Assembly: GCA_037178855.1 (NCBI GenBank) | Contig: JASJZC010000004.1 | Span: 3,844,001 to 3,908,000, forward strand | Direction: 5' to 3' | DNA: 64,000 nucleotides | Source: Oscheius sp. JU75 | Taxonomy: Eukaryota > Nematoda > Chromadorea > Rhabditida > Rhabditidae | Part shown: positions 24,256-40,617 of the stretch, piece by piece | Layout: each line of letters starts with the position of its first letter | How positions within the stretch are numbered: position 1 is the stretch's first letter | The notes under the pieces: model-generated | The model's input: only the letters and a program-made list of their open reading frames with translations | What the model was told of the DNA's origin: nothing | Database searches by the model: none | Position numbers and translations under genes: made by a program

Positions 24256-24684
24256 ATGTCCGGAAATACTACTCCTGTCTCTCGAGGAACAAAACATGCT
24301 CCACGTCTTCTACAGAACGATGTCTCAAGGTTTACTGCTTTACTCCTCAAGCTTATTCTAAATTTATGATCCGAACTGAACGATGCCATGATAGTCGAGG
24401 ACAGTCACTTGGTGCCTCGAGTCCAATCTGAGGATAATGTAATCAGTAAGCTGAAGTTCACTCAAATTCGTGCCAATTGTGAGCTAGAGAAGGAGCGGGA
24501 AGAATTGAAGACAAGGAATGCTGAACTACTAACACGAATCGCGCAAATTAAAGAAATGAACTGGAACCTTCAACGGAGACTTAAAGTCGAAGACGGAAAA
24601 GAAATAATTGAGCAGAAGATATTCGACAGATTCACCGACAACCTACTCGAAAAACTTGCAAACATGTCCACTAAACATAAGTGA
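24256..24684 (+). pseudogene. Short coiled-coil protein, possibly broken (relative of the 46.6-kb gene)
   Basis: The reading frame from ATG 24256 (MSGNTTPVSRGTKHAPRLLQ) stays open except for one TGA near 24368. It then continues ELNDAMIVEDSHLVPRV and ends in a coiled coil with KIFDRFTDNLLEKLANM. The gene at 46642 has the matching blocks DLNEAMIAEETKLEPRR and NTYDRVVDRLLEAI, so homology extends upstream of the second ATG. No intron with a normal acceptor removes the TGA in frame. Either translation starts at the internal ATG (about 24389, giving 98 residues), the copy is newly broken, or the TGA is a sequence error. An acceptor precedes the first ATG, and AATAAA lies at 24716-24721, so the locus looks transcribed. 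Function unknown. Confidence 0.5.
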
Positions 24685-24776
24685 ATTCTCAGTGTAGTGT
24701 AAACTGAGCAGAGAAAATAAATTTAATTGAAGAGGTGATTCATTTTGAGAGTTTAGATATAGTAACTGGAGTTGAT

Positions 24777-25621
24777 CTAAGATCTCCTGCTCGATGTTGC
24801 GGGTGGTGAGTCCTCTGCTGCGGTGGCAACTTTCCTTTTTCGAGATTTCGCATCTGAAGAAGATATTCGATCAATGGGGTTTGAAACAACGAAAGAAGAA
24901 CATACCCGATTTTGTTAGCGTGGCATCTTCGTGCTCTTTGTGAGGGCAAATCCATCCACCATCAGAAATAAAGTTTAAGGCTTCCGCTGAAATGATCACT
25001 TGTTGTTGGAAGTTAGACAACTTACCAAGAGTTTTCGGCTCTTGTGCGACTGTTTTACGAGGCTGAAATCGAACTCTTAAGAAGAAACAAAAAATGTTAG
25101 TACTGCTCGTTTGTTTGTCGGAGGAATAGTCATGTCCATGTGATCAGTCTCGTTCGTGTAGCTTTTGATTTTGATGTTCTCGTCGTCATATAGACTTGTG
25201 CTCGAACCTGAAACCGTATAGATTGACGAACAGAAAACTTGAAATACCTGGATGTTGTTTTTCTATGTGAACCTTTATTTTGTCTCGTTTCACAAAGCCG
25301 TAGCAGTGGGGACAGGGAACATGAAGGCTGTCGTCCAACTGAAGTAGTTCAGTGAACAAAGACAACAAAAGAACTTACTATGCCACAATGAGTCTGGAGA
25401 TGCCGTGGAAAATCAACCTTCTTGTCTATTCGCAGCCTCGTACAACACAGAATACACAGCTTTGTTCTAAAAACTCGAGCGTTCTTCGGATTCGCTGACT
25501 TGTCCTGAACCAAGTGTTTGACCAAAAATCAAAATAAAGTTACATTTTCATCTTTCTTCACCTCCGGACGCCGTGTATGCCCAGTCCCTACAACTTCGAA
25601 CCAACTCGACGGCACTTCCAT
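24777..25621 (-). CDS. Small protein with two C2H2-like zinc-finger motifs
   Basis: Six exons by my reading. It starts MEVPSSWFEVVGTGHTRRPE (25621) and ends PPATSSRRS, stop at 24777-24779. Cysteine/histidine motifs: CILCCTRLRIDKK..FPRHLQTH and CPHCYGFVKRDKIKVHIEKQH (C-x2-C-x12-H-x4-H). Further on is GGWICPHKEHED, and the C-terminus has a basic patch KSRKRK that could be a nuclear signal. Introns are 35-50 nt with normal signals. No named family was recognised; a nucleic-acid-binding role is only inferred from the fingers. It faces the coiled-coil gene tail to tail. Confidence 0.65.
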
Positions 25622-25816
25622 CGATGAAACGCACTTGCTCAGACTTACAATATTCTGAGCTCACTGTTGGATCTGCACTAGAAGAACCATTCGAGATAGT
25701 TAGCGGGGAAGAACTGTCAAGAACACATATTGTTGAATCACTAAAATATTTATTTAGTAGTGGGTAGCTGTACAGCGGATGGCGAATAAAATATACACGA
25801 AGAGAGCATTGTAGTA

Positions 25817-28569
<2,753 letters not shown>

Positions 28570-30083
28570 CAATATTTAGCAATTACATTCCTGAGTTGCA
28601 GTGTGCTGGGAGAGGCCCATGTCGGCTTTACGAATTCTTTCACAGATGATGGGCTTCCAAGCAGAAGTTGCAATGTTTATGAGAAGTGCAATAGAACGAT
28701 TAGATTCCTCGAAACGCCATCCTATTCTGCAGATTTAGAGTAAAAGGCGTATTGAGAAACCTTACAATTGTTCAGGTTCGACTGGATCTGCAGCTCGTTA
28801 GCTTTCTATCGCGCTCTTTAATCATAAATGTAGTTTTTCGGAATGCTCATCGGTAGGCTGGAAAAACCCTGACTATATTTATTCAGCTACCCATATTATC
28901 GGCGTTTTCACTGATCGTGTTGGTCGAAAACCAGTGGCTATAACGCTCTTGACTATTTAAATTGCCACTCAGCTTGTAACCGTTAACTCTTATACTAAGT
29001 CTAGAACCTAGTCCTAGCTTTTGTAGCGTCTTGGCAATTGTTCATGGCGACTCGATTCATTATCGGATTCGTGGCAGGGGAAGCAATGATAGCTGTTCAC
29101 ACGCTCATCATGGAACTCCTTCTTACAAAGGACTCTAATTTTAACAGAGTCACGCCAGTTTAGGGAACTGCCCGACAGTCCCTCACCGTTACTTGTTGGT
29201 ATACCGGCGCTTGGAGAAGAGCTAGTGTCTATTGTTCTCTTGTCGCCTTTCCAGCTTCTCATCACTTTTGTCTTTTCGAGCCGTACCTGGCTGCACAACA
29301 AAGTACAAATCACATCTTGGCAGTGTTAAACTCTTCAGAATTCGTATGATCGCTGGAAAAAGTGGAAAGACACATTGAGCGGATATCCGGTCAGCCTTAT
29401 CAAGCAGTTCCTTTCGAGACCACTCCCCAATAGGGTTTGGTAGAAACTTACAATGAACCTGAACACAGTCCTTCCTCGAGCTGACCCGATCTTCCGGTCC
29501 CATTCACCATCTTCTTTTCTTCTGGTTTATGTGGTTCGTCGGCTCGTTATGTGTCTGTTCTACGGATCTCAAATCGAACACGATCAGTGGAGTTTTCTTC
29601 CTGAACCAGATATGCATCTGCGTCGTCCTCATTGTTTCCAAGTTCTTCTTGGTCACACCAGGTGAATTCAATTCACAATCGATTCCCTTCTCCCCGGCTT
29701 CTCGAGGAGGAAAATCCACCAAGGAACGCAGTTTATGGTCTGCTGCGCCTATGTCTCGCTCACTATCATGTCTATTTCCAAATACAAGGACAAATTTCTA
29801 TAAACCCAGTAAATTGTTTCAGGGAGTGGTTATTTTGCTGGCTATTATTGTTGGGATTTATTGAATGCAATTGGGACGCCTGCGAAAGGTTCCAGGAATC
29901 GGAGGAAAACAGCGATAATCGAGCTTTCATTCTTTTCTTCAGTGGCGGTAATCCATGGAGCGATGTTGCAGGCACAGTCCATGTTGGTGACTGGACTGTT
30001 GTGCTCGACGATCGGGCCGCAGGTCTTCGTCCAAACACAGCTTGTCGATCTCGTCAGATTTCGATATGTTGCAGTTTAAATTG
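28570..30083 (+). pseudogene. Decayed SLC22 organic-cation-type transporter
   Basis: Scattered fragments in several frames align in order with the intact SLC22 gene at 62.0-63.9 kb. SCNVYEKCNRTIRFLE matches DCAEYDRCNGNVTFLN, FDWICSS matches YGWICGS, and DRVGRKPVAI matches DAFGRKPIST. FIIGFVAGEAMIAVHTLIMELL matches FILGLTIGGGSVVVITFAMEML in pattern. RTWLHNK matches PTWLHNK, ISGVFFLNQICICVVLIVSK matches LSGNLYVNQVLYGILIAISK, and CNWDAC matches YTWDAC. Stops and frame changes fall between and within these pieces (for example TAG after the ADLE block near 28738), so no full transporter can be made. Remnants of intron signals suggest decay of a genomic copy, not a retrocopy. Confidence 0.75.
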
Positions 30084-30760
30084 AACGGAACGAGTTTATA
30101 TATAACGCTCACTATGAATTGCAACAGATAGACCAGTACAAAAAACGTTGTCTCCCATTGTGCTCTTTCAACCTTCGCTTTTCTGGTAGATAAACTGCTG
30201 GCTTTCATCAAAGTGGACGAGATCAATGTGATTCGGAGGAGTATCAGTGATTTTTGGTCGGAGATGTTCGAAGAAGTCGATGTGAGAGACGAAAATGTCA
30301 CAGAATATCGCTGTACGAAATAAATCGAGGGATTTGGTGGAGAAAAAGTGGAAGTAGTCGCTGAACGTGGATTGTGACCGAGATGCGACTTCCATTTTGT
30401 TTTGTCGTCTACTCGAGGCATGTGGACCGTTCAATTTTCGGTAGAATCCTTTGTATCGAACAAACAGACGAAGCTACTTTTTTTTTTACGAAGCTGTCGT
30501 GAAATGTGTCAAAAAATAGCCGAAAATATGGCTTTTTCGCATGGGTCATGTCCAAATCTTGCCTTGCCGAGAGAACGAGCGAAATGTACTGGTAAGTCAG
30601 GATTATTCTTGGGGATGACTAAAGATTCTTCTGTGGAAAGGCAATAGGACTACCGTTGACACATACACGCACTGTTTGGTGTGTCTGGTCACAAATTAGA
30701 AAACTGGTGGATAATACTGCTTTAGTAAAATGTAAACTATGTTTATGATGATATGATTGA
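30084..30760. other. Intergenic region with unexplained frames
   Basis: The 160-codon minus-strand frame overlapping 29939-30421 and an 88-codon one at 30168-30434 have no recognisable domain. The former crosses the transporter fossil. I could not choose a gene model. Confidence 0.3.
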
Positions 30761-32480
<1,720 letters not shown>

Positions 32481-35400
32481 CTACTTGGAAATTGTGCCAT
32501 TCTGTCCGCTGGGTCCATTGATTGGCGGGATCAGACCACCCAGTCCAGGGAAAAGATTGTTCGTTCCTGTGCCGGGGGGAAAGACTCCGTTCCGAGCAGC
32601 CGCCCCAATATGTTGGAGTAGGAGCTGTTGGACAATCGCATCCTAAAATCGTTTGTTCAAAGTGGAGGATATAATTCTTACCATAGGTGGCATCATCCCC
32701 CCTCGAGCATTCTGCAAGCTAAAGTTGTGATTTGCCGCCAGAGGCGCCAACACTCCCATAGAAGCCAGACGTTCTGGACTAATGTTGGTCAAGTCTTGAG
32801 ACGTCGGTGGAAGAGAAGGAAGACTGGTCGGCTGCGACGTAGGTGGTGTGGAAAGGGGCGGAACGGAAGACAGGGGAGCTACTGACACCGGCGGTCTGGA
32901 CTGAGGAGTGGCAAAAGAGACCGGAGGTGGGACTTGACTCGGTGGCCCCTGTCCAGTGGCCATCACTCGATTCGTCGTCAGCCCTCTCACTTGACTCATG
33001 TCGTCAGAAATGGAAGGTACATGCGGAGAATGATGCGGGCTTCCAAGCTGGAACAAGATGCCTTTGAAAGACTAGAGTCTTCTCGACTCACCCCAAAGTT
33101 GTGAGCGGCGGGAGGATGCCGATCAGGCACAGACAACGGAACTGACAACCTCGAATTCAGAGCTAGAAGATGTTCTCTCCGTTTTGTCAGGGTTACGAAC
33201 TGTTCTTCGAGTCTTGAGTTTTCCTGTTTCAGTTGATGAAGACAGGTCAACAGTTGAGATACGTCGAATTGAGCCTGATACTCTTCCATTACAAAATCAG
33301 AACAAGATGCTTACATGTCCCATCAAAAGTTGTGCTCCCTGGTCCCACTGTCTTTCCAGCAGAGCCTCCATTGAGGCAGGCAAGTTGCTTTCTCTGCTCG
33401 TAGAAGGGCTACTTCCAACGGCATGAGAGCTCGATGATGTCACGGAAGGAATTGTCGGTTTCGTCTCATGAGTCTCATGCGAGGTGGATGGTAGAACAGT
33501 TTGAGTTGCTCTTCTCTCAGCCTCCAATCTGACAGCGACTCGTTCTCTCTGGATGTCCGAGACCGTGTCCGAGACAATTGGACCGACGGCATCCAGAAGG
33601 GCCTGGAAATCGGAGATAGCTTCGGACTGAAATCGAGCTATTGTCAAACAAAACGACAAACCTTACATTGGAAAGAGAAACATGACAGACAGTTGGACAG
33701 ACTCACCTTCATGTTGTTTTTCCTATTTGCAGGTCGAGGCTTTTTTGCCTTCTCCGAGCTTTCCAGCTTGATCTCTCTCGGTCTTTTCACTGAAACATTC
33801 ATTTATACTGGTTGTTCTAAGCACCTACCAGCAATAGGTGGTCGAGGGATGGAAGGAGTATTACTGTGATATGAACTATTCTCAGCATGACCATTCCTGT
33901 CGTGAACCGGGATCATCGTCATCGGTTCGGGCAGCCGATTATGATTCTGACCCATGTTCATGAGCGCGTTGAGAGAGTTTGAAGAACTCGCTACCGATCC
34001 GTTCATTTGGTTCGTGTCGACCTTCTGAATAGATTAAAAGGATGATATTTGAAAAGCATTAAGTGAAAGTACCTGAGAAGCAAGGGGAGGTGTAGACTCC
34101 AATGCCACAGAAGAGCGGCTGGAAGTCGTCAGAGGAGGGCTGAAGTTGTTCACGAGATGAGCATCATCCGTCACGGACTGTGTCAATCCCAGAACACTGT
34201 TTATCGCCTGCGGTCTGAAGATTTCTCACTAGAACCGGCAAACACTTCAAGACAAACCTCGGTATGGGATCCTCCAGCATGTGTCCGCTGTTGTTGCTGC
34301 TCGGTGGTGTCTCTACTACCGAATCACTCGCCGGTCGAGGCAGAGGGATCTTACAAGGCGGCACGGACTTGATGGACGGATCAGCAGTCTGGAATCGATT
34401 GTTATGGGCAGCTAAAAGAAAAGATGTCAAGAGAGACATTGCAGGCAATCGATCATCGCCCAGAACTAATGAGATTATGACAGCTCTGTCGCACACAGAC
34501 TCTAATTATCCTCTAGTCGTGGGAAGAGAGACTTGGAAGGTGGCCAAATGGCAAGAGAGAGAGAGAGCGCGGTCGATACTTGGCACAACAAAACGAGTTA
34601 CGTCACGTGGGAATGACGTAGATCCGTGGCAAACCTGCTTAGAGAGAAAGGGTCACAAAAAATGACTCAGGCCCAAAGTTTGTTACCTAGGGAGAGGGTA
34701 AAGGGAGAGTGCGAATAAACCTGGGACGGGAGTGCCCTGGGTCAATGGTCAAAGAGCAGAAAGAAACCTGGAATGAAGCGAAAATGTCAGCCGGATGTTT
34801 TAAAAGACATGTGAAAACTGATCCCATATAATAAAGGCAGTCGTTGGGCTTCTCGTGATAAGCGAAAGGCGACGGCGGCGATTGATCGCATGCGCTGGTG
34901 TTGGTGAAAAGTCAACAAGGCAAGGAAGGGGCGACAGCTCACTTACTATCGGACCACGATCGATCAGAGACGACCGATCGATCGCCGCGGTCCCAGACAC
35001 CTTGTCTCTCTTCCAAAAGAAGTTTTTTTTCTCTATTGATAAGGACGACCGAGATAAAATCATTTTTCAAGGACAGCACACTTTTGGCTGTTCGCCAGCA
35101 CGCAGAACAAATCGGGCGGGAACCGGTTGGTCAGCCCATTACTCCTACAAATCAGTCGACAATCGATCTTTCTAAACAGACGAGCGGTCTTCGATCGTCG
35201 GTCGAGGTTCCGAGGAAAACTTTTGAAACAGTACAATTCAAAGCAACTGTTCCCTGTATAGATTCTAAGCAAGGACAGTCTCCCACAGTAAAGAGAACCT
35301 TAAACCTGACCACTAAGAATTCAATAGGCTTTATTAGAGCGTGTACTTACGAGAGAAGCCGAAGAGAAAGGGGATAATCTCCGCGTGGAGATTATGATAA

Positions 35401-36698
35401 TCTACGCCCATAAAAAGAGAACGCATATGGAGAAAGAGTGAGCGAAAGACAAAGAGTGTGTGGCGAAGAAGAGATCGAGTGTGTTAAAAAGAGGGGTGGC
35501 GGTAGTGGTTCGCGTATATGAGAATGGCGAGGCAGCCAGCAGCAGCGGCCTCGCCATCGATCGACCCTTTGCGCGCACAACGACCACCACATAGCCCCAC
35601 ACACATAGACTCTCTCTCTCTCTCTCTCCTCCATTCGGCCTACTTGCAACAATAGGGAGCCAGCTATTGTAATCAATTACCCCTGTCTCTGTCGATCCCA
35701 ATCCGAAACAATCTCTTGTCTTTGATCGAATCAATTATTGAAGAGTTCTGGGATGTGAGCTACGTATTTGAAAAGACTTTTCAAAGTTTCTGGGTCTGTT
35801 AATTCGAAGACTCGTAAAAAGCGGACCACATGGTCACCGGGCGATGTCTCGTAAATCGGACCCTCGGGGCTCTCTCACGTGCTGTGGGAAGACTTACCCC
35901 TTTCTTGAGATGGTAGTGGCAGAATCCACAATATTTGACTGTCTTGCTGATGCCCGTCTCCTCGCACAACATGCCTCTCTGTTGAGCACAGGTCACGTGG
36001 AAAAACCGCTGAAATTCGTATTGGTTTCTCAGGGCTAAAAGAGATGTACTTTGCAACTGGATCGATGACATTCCATGCAAGCTCCCATCCGTCCCAGCTT
36101 CGGATTCTCCTCATGACAGAGATAGCACATCTTGCTGAACCTCTCGATTGGAATTTCCGACAAGATGACCGGGTCCATTGTGTGGACATCGCCAAAGCGA
36201 GCCTCCGGAATGTAAAGTGCACAGACGACATGCGCCCAACCTATAACTCTTCATCTTGAAGGAGGTTTGGGTGAGTAAGGAGAGCTCAGAAATTGAAAGA
36301 AGAAACCAAACAAATTAAATGAGTATGAGCATGAGACGATAACAAAAGAGTAACTTACCGCCATTCTCGGTCCTTTTGAGGGCTCCGTAACCAAGGGGAC
36401 AGAGCTCGCAGCGAGGCACTTTCGATTTTCTGGTCAGACCATTGGCAGCCGGATGAACATCGTACGAGGTCGACTCGCGACACTTCTCGCAGAACCACTC
36501 TCCCAATGGAACCTCCTGAATACCGTAGCAACCTGAAAGAACTTTCTGTTCATCTCTCTTTTCTCTTTTCCCACCTTGATGAACCGCGACCTCACAAGAC
36601 GGGCCGTCACAGTATATGAGAGGGTTGTCCGACCAGCCAACCTCGTCTGAACAGACACAACAACCGCCTAGCATTTCTTTCGGTTTCTCATCCTTCAT
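32481..36698 (-). CDS. zfp-1: AF10/ZFP-1 homologue: PHD finger-extended PHD-leucine zipper chromatin protein
   Basis: Nuclear reader that in other animals works with DOT1L. Begins MKDEKPKEMLGGCCVCSDE; PHD1 is CCVCSDEVGWSDNPLIYCDG to GCYGIQEVPLGEWFCEKC. Then come CELCPLGYGALKRTENGG, WAHVVCALYIPEARFGDVHT and the extended PHD (CYLCHEENPK, HVTCAQQRGMLCEETG, KYCGFCHYHLKK) by about 35890. A 1.5-kb intron follows. Downstream exons (34450-32481) encode Ser/Pro-rich linker, then the octapeptide-like LLERQWDQGAQLL and the zipper DVSQLLTCLHQLKQENSRL as in AF10. The Pro/Gln-rich tail ends PSGQNGTISK, stop TAG 32481-32483. Small introns interrupt the PHD exons (for example between HQG and GCYGI, about 36535-36575). 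Gene assignment is firm; some linker exons are approximate. Confidence 0.92.
34430..35885 (-). other. Long intron of the ZFP-1 homologue
   Basis: The only intron over 1 kb in this gene separates the PHD exons from the zipper half. It contains a CT/GA repeat and a GA run near 34555, plus a clustered motif stretch around 34860-35000 rich in GATCG. An internal promoter for a PHD-less isoform is conceivable by comparison with C. elegans zfp-1. The sequence alone does not show it. Confidence 0.45.
35611..35631. repeat. (CT)n microsatellite
   Basis: About ten uninterrupted CT units within the long ZFP-1 intron. Confidence 0.85.
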
Positions 36699-38737
36699 CG
36701 TGGAACCTATTTTTTGATTTTTCTTTTTTGATCTAGCCAGAACAAACCTTGAAAAAAGTGTGCGTTTTAGAAAAGTCGAGAGATATTATGGCGTGTCGAT
36801 GAAGCATCACTGGGATACGCCCCTCGAAGACTGTCAAACACGGGGCAGAGACAATGTATCTAGAGGAGAAATATGAAGAATCGATGGCGGGAAGAGAGCT
36901 GATAAGACAGTAAACGAGTGTCCGAGAAGGACCGCGCGCGCAACTGACGCCACTGTGACAGGAAAAGGATAACACAAGCCTACAGTAGGATTTTCTGTTA
37001 ATTTGACTACTGTATCCAGTTATACGTTGTAATCACTTTATGCCTCCTCGACCTTTGCGAAGCTTTTTGTACCATCGTGCGCTGGCGAGTCAGCTGGAGG
37101 GCGCAATGAAAATACTACTAACCGGGCCGACTGGTCGAGCAAAACTGGCTGGAAAAAATGGGGAAAACGTCTTTGCTTTTCGAAACAAAAGGGTCAAGAA
37201 TGGAACAAAATAACTATTGGATTCCAGAAACTTGGAGATAGACCTTTGGAATTGAACGTGAGTGATCTAATGTCAAAAAGAAGGGAATCCGAAAGAACTG
37301 ATTTTCTTCGAGAGAGAATTGAAGGCAAAAGAGACTGCTATTCGTAGAAAATATCTGGTTGAGAATCGATTGGGGGAGCGAGACGCAGCTGTAGGAGAGT
37401 GGCGAATCTGCTTGACCTCAATCTGTCGCGACAATCAATAGCTTTGACTCGTCTCTGCAGAAAGTAAAGTCAGTTGAAAAAGGAGGAGAGTGGGTGCCAA
37501 GTGTGTGGTCAGGCACAAAATTGTTTGTCGGTCCAAGTGAGAGAGAGAGAGGGGAGAATCGATAGTCGAGACTCTCTCCCTGACTCTCCCTATTGAAGGA
37601 GTGCTGATCGATCGGGTTGGCCAACGCGTCGGTCTCGTGTGTTGGCCAATACCCCCGACGGGGGCAACTCGGCCCGATAAATTGGACGGCCGTCTACTTA
37701 GCGCTCGTCGGGGCTCGCTCTCGGGGAGAAGGACGCCTTCTCTACCGTAGTTCTCTCTTCTTTTCTCTGTTTTCTACTGATTTTTTTGGTAGTCAATTTG
37801 TGGTCTTTTTCTACAAAAAAATGGTTCTCTGTTGAAAAGACTGGATAAAATTCGTTTGATTCGAAATAAGAGACAATTGTTTCTCTTCACTCTGACTCTC
37901 TAAAGTCACATCTAAACTTGTCTATTTGGTGACTTATGATTCCTTCACTATAATCACTTCTTCTCTAATAGAATGGCATTCAGTCAACGACAATGACTCG
38001 AACTGTAGTCCGAACGCACCCACGAAATCGATCGATCGGTCAGAGGGGGGCTTTGTTTTGATATGGGGGACGGATGGAGGTGTGTACCCGTGACGGGGTC
38101 TACAGTAGGAAAGAATTGAATCGATGTATTTGCCCGTCGACTATACACCTCGGTTCCTTTGTGCCCTTCGGATCCCGATTACCTAAAGATTTGGCAAACA
38201 TCCGTGCACGAGTTCAATTGAACTGAATTAATCGATACGAAAGAAATAGGAACAGGTTGAACAGAGTTCGAGACTGGCAAACACGTGTGTGAATCGATGA
38301 GGGGGAACCTGAAGGAGATCTTGTTTTTGATGTTTTTCTTCTGAAGAAGCTCAAATTTCGGCTGCAGATTGTATGACTGAGTCCACAAGAGCGGATTTCC
38401 TTTGACGGAAGTCTCAAGAGGCTACGGGAATGAAAATCTGAAAGAGGGTTTTCAAGGCAGAGAAAAGGTTCGATAGAACAGGAAAAATATCAGGTTTTAT
38501 TGGAAGGTAGAATTATTAGTAGTTCTAACTTTGCATAGCACAACTGATGCCTGCGAACGCGTAACCTGAAAGTAGAGCAACTGGACAGAATTGGTTGTTC
38601 TGTCATGGCATGTCAGGCATAACCATCTTGCACAGAGTCTACAGTTCAAACACCCTGTGAACTTTCGACCCAAACTGCCAGTCGTCCTCTACTGGAAGGT
38701 GGTTCATCTAGCTGTCCCCGAGCCACCAAGTTTGCAG
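36699..38737. other. 2-kb region upstream of the ZFP-1 homologue
   Basis: No coding gene was recognised on either strand; frames are short and overlap. It separates two divergent genes and should carry their promoters. A GAGAGAGAGAG tract lies near 37540 and clusters of GATCGATCG near 37610 and 38030. Confidence 0.45.
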
Positions 38738-39128
38738 ATGGCTTCGCTAGAGCAGAGCTCGAAAGACCAGAAGACGTCAGACGAGAAGTCGAATCGGAGC
38801 GGAAAGCAGTCGGCCGAACTGCCAGAAGTCGACTACGAGGAACTGAAGACTCTAGACTACCATCACGGCTTCGTCTCTCGCGGTGATCTGTCTAGTCTGC
38901 TCAAGAAGGACGGCGGTTTCATCGTCCGCATCTCCGAAGTCGAGCTGTCGAAGATCAGGGTTAAGTACGAACTTATTCTGTCAGTGTATAATGTAGGATC
39001 CGGTCCGGGCGGTATTGGTGAGCTAGTAGTCCTCTAGGACGGAGCTGAAGACGAAGTCGAAAGGGAGCCTCTTCAACAAGCTGTTCAAGAAGAAGAAACA
39101 CGAGGAGAAGTCACCAATCGACTTGTAG
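38738..39128 (+). CDS. Short protein with N-terminal half of an SH2 domain
   Basis: Two exons, 38738-38985 and 39038-39128. A polar N-terminus (ASLEQSSKDQKTSDEKSNRS) leads to DYEELKTLDYHHGFVSRGDL, LLKKDGGFIVRISE and KYELILSV. These are the first helix and central strands of a nematode Fer-like kinase SH2 domain, including the R of the FxVR phosphotyrosine pocket. The SH2 fold then stops. The second exon encodes a basic tail with SLFNKLFKKKKHEEK, ending SPIDL. No kinase domain follows. The acceptor TTTGCAG abuts the ATG, so the gene appears transcribed. It may be a truncated member of the expanded, often male/sperm-expressed nematode SH2-kinase family. The alternative phase-0 joint gives a different tail. 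Confidence 0.6.
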
Positions 39129-39306
39129 GGGGCATAACAAGATTCATTCAAAAAAAAGGCAACTCACAAATATGGGGAAACGAAATGATACAGGGAGGGT
39201 TAATCAAGTGGGTTACGGCAAGAGAGGGACAAAGTGCAGATTTATTCCTCGGTGTCGTGGAACTCGTCCAGAGAGACAGCGGTCTCCTCGAGAACTTCCT
39301 TCTGAA

Positions 39307-40243
39307 TCATATTTTTATATATTTGGAAGACACTCCACACACCTCTTTTATACTTTTCTGCTCACGCGAGAGAGGAAGAGTAGCTGCAGGATGACCTGGG
39401 AAGCAGACTTGCCAAGTTGCGGCGAATCGTTCGTGATAGACGGTATCGAGCACGATTGGATTGATGATTAGCTTCTCACCAATGTGTCTGATACTGTGAT
39501 GCTTGCGAATGTGATCGCGGAGAATACCCTGAACAAAAACATCCAAGAAAAATGGTGAGTGTGCCCAACTTTTGTTTCACAATGTCCACACTGGACTGTG
39601 AAGTCGTTCATGTGACGTTGAATATGCTCACGCATTCGAGTATTCTGATAGCGCAGATTGCCGGTCAGCGTCATATTGCAAAGCTGAATAAAACTTATAT
39701 GGAGAATAATGGACAAGTCACATCACAGCTTATCTCCGTGTTGCGATTTGAGAGTCTCGTTGGTGTTTTTTCGGTCGCCGACCTGTCGAGAGGCTTGGCA
39801 CGCCTGCGACTAGAAGGCTCCAAAAACTCTTCTTCGCCGCTCACTGTGTCGATCTTTGCATGCTTGCAACTGGAAGACTTTGGAAGCTCTTCGTCGTCGC
39901 TGAATTCGCGGGTCAGCATTGGAATAGGACGCTTTCCAGCCAGCTCCTCCCAAACCGAAACATTTCTGCCATTACGTTTCACCCGCTGAAAATGACGAAA
40001 TTCTGCATACTAACAGATAACAAACTTTCAAGTCAAAAATGTCCGTACGACTAGGAGGGGCAACGGCTGGTAACTCTTCAAAAAGTCCCGACACTCTGTT
40101 TACAATGGCAAAGTTGGTACGCTGCTCCTAAAACTCCTTTTTAGAAAAGAAAATAAGAAGGAATGGCTGACCATAGCGAAATTGACAAAATCTCCCAGAT
40201 TGGCTTCCGGTCTAACTTCGAGGACTACGTACTTCTTCTCCAT
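39307..40243 (-). CDS. Nuclear-type protein with two degenerate C2H2 fingers
   Basis: Exons (minus): 40172-40243, then about 40128-40018, 39985-39740, 39690-39560 and 39540-39307. It starts MEKKYVVLEVRPEANLGDFV after an acceptor TTTCAG. A conserved-looking block TNFAIVNRVSGLFEELPAV and a Ser/Arg-rich linker (TREFSDDEELPKSSS) follow. Then come CDLCNMTLTGNLRYQNTRMR with HIQRH, and CGHCETKGILRDHIRKHH, two C2H2-like motifs with unusual spacing. The tail ends EVCGVSSKYIKI. Joints were chosen so the CDLC and CGHC motifs are intact; without those introns both motifs are interrupted by stops. No named family was recognised. DNA or RNA binding is an inference from the fingers. Confidence 0.6.
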
Positions 40244-40617
40244 TATTACCTGAAACAAGAACTTGGGCAGGCATTTTATTAAACGCAAAAGAAAAAGTAG
40301 TAAACTTTGTGGAGACATAAAAAAAAATTCAGTAATGAAGAAAAGACGCGCCACTTTTGCATTACCGAGTTACTGTGTATGATTGTGGCGAGACCCAATA
40401 ATCGTATCAGTCCTTTAAAATTATTTTTTGTGTGCATTTCCAATCCCAGTTGGTTCGGATTCTCTTTGCCGTGTTCTCAGTCAGTGAACTTCCCCCCCTC
40501 CCCCAGATTTTTAAAAATGCTCGTTATGACAGTAATCTCCCCTCGATTGGTCGGGTCAAAAACAACCATCGAGACTAGTCTCTCCTATCTATCTCGTTCA
40601 TTTCGCACAGTAATTCA
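40244..40617. promoter_or_regulatory. Divergent intergenic region
   Basis: The gap lies between the zinc-finger gene (minus) and the sulfotransferase gene (plus). It is short enough that regulatory sequence is probably shared. No coding potential was seen. Confidence 0.4.
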
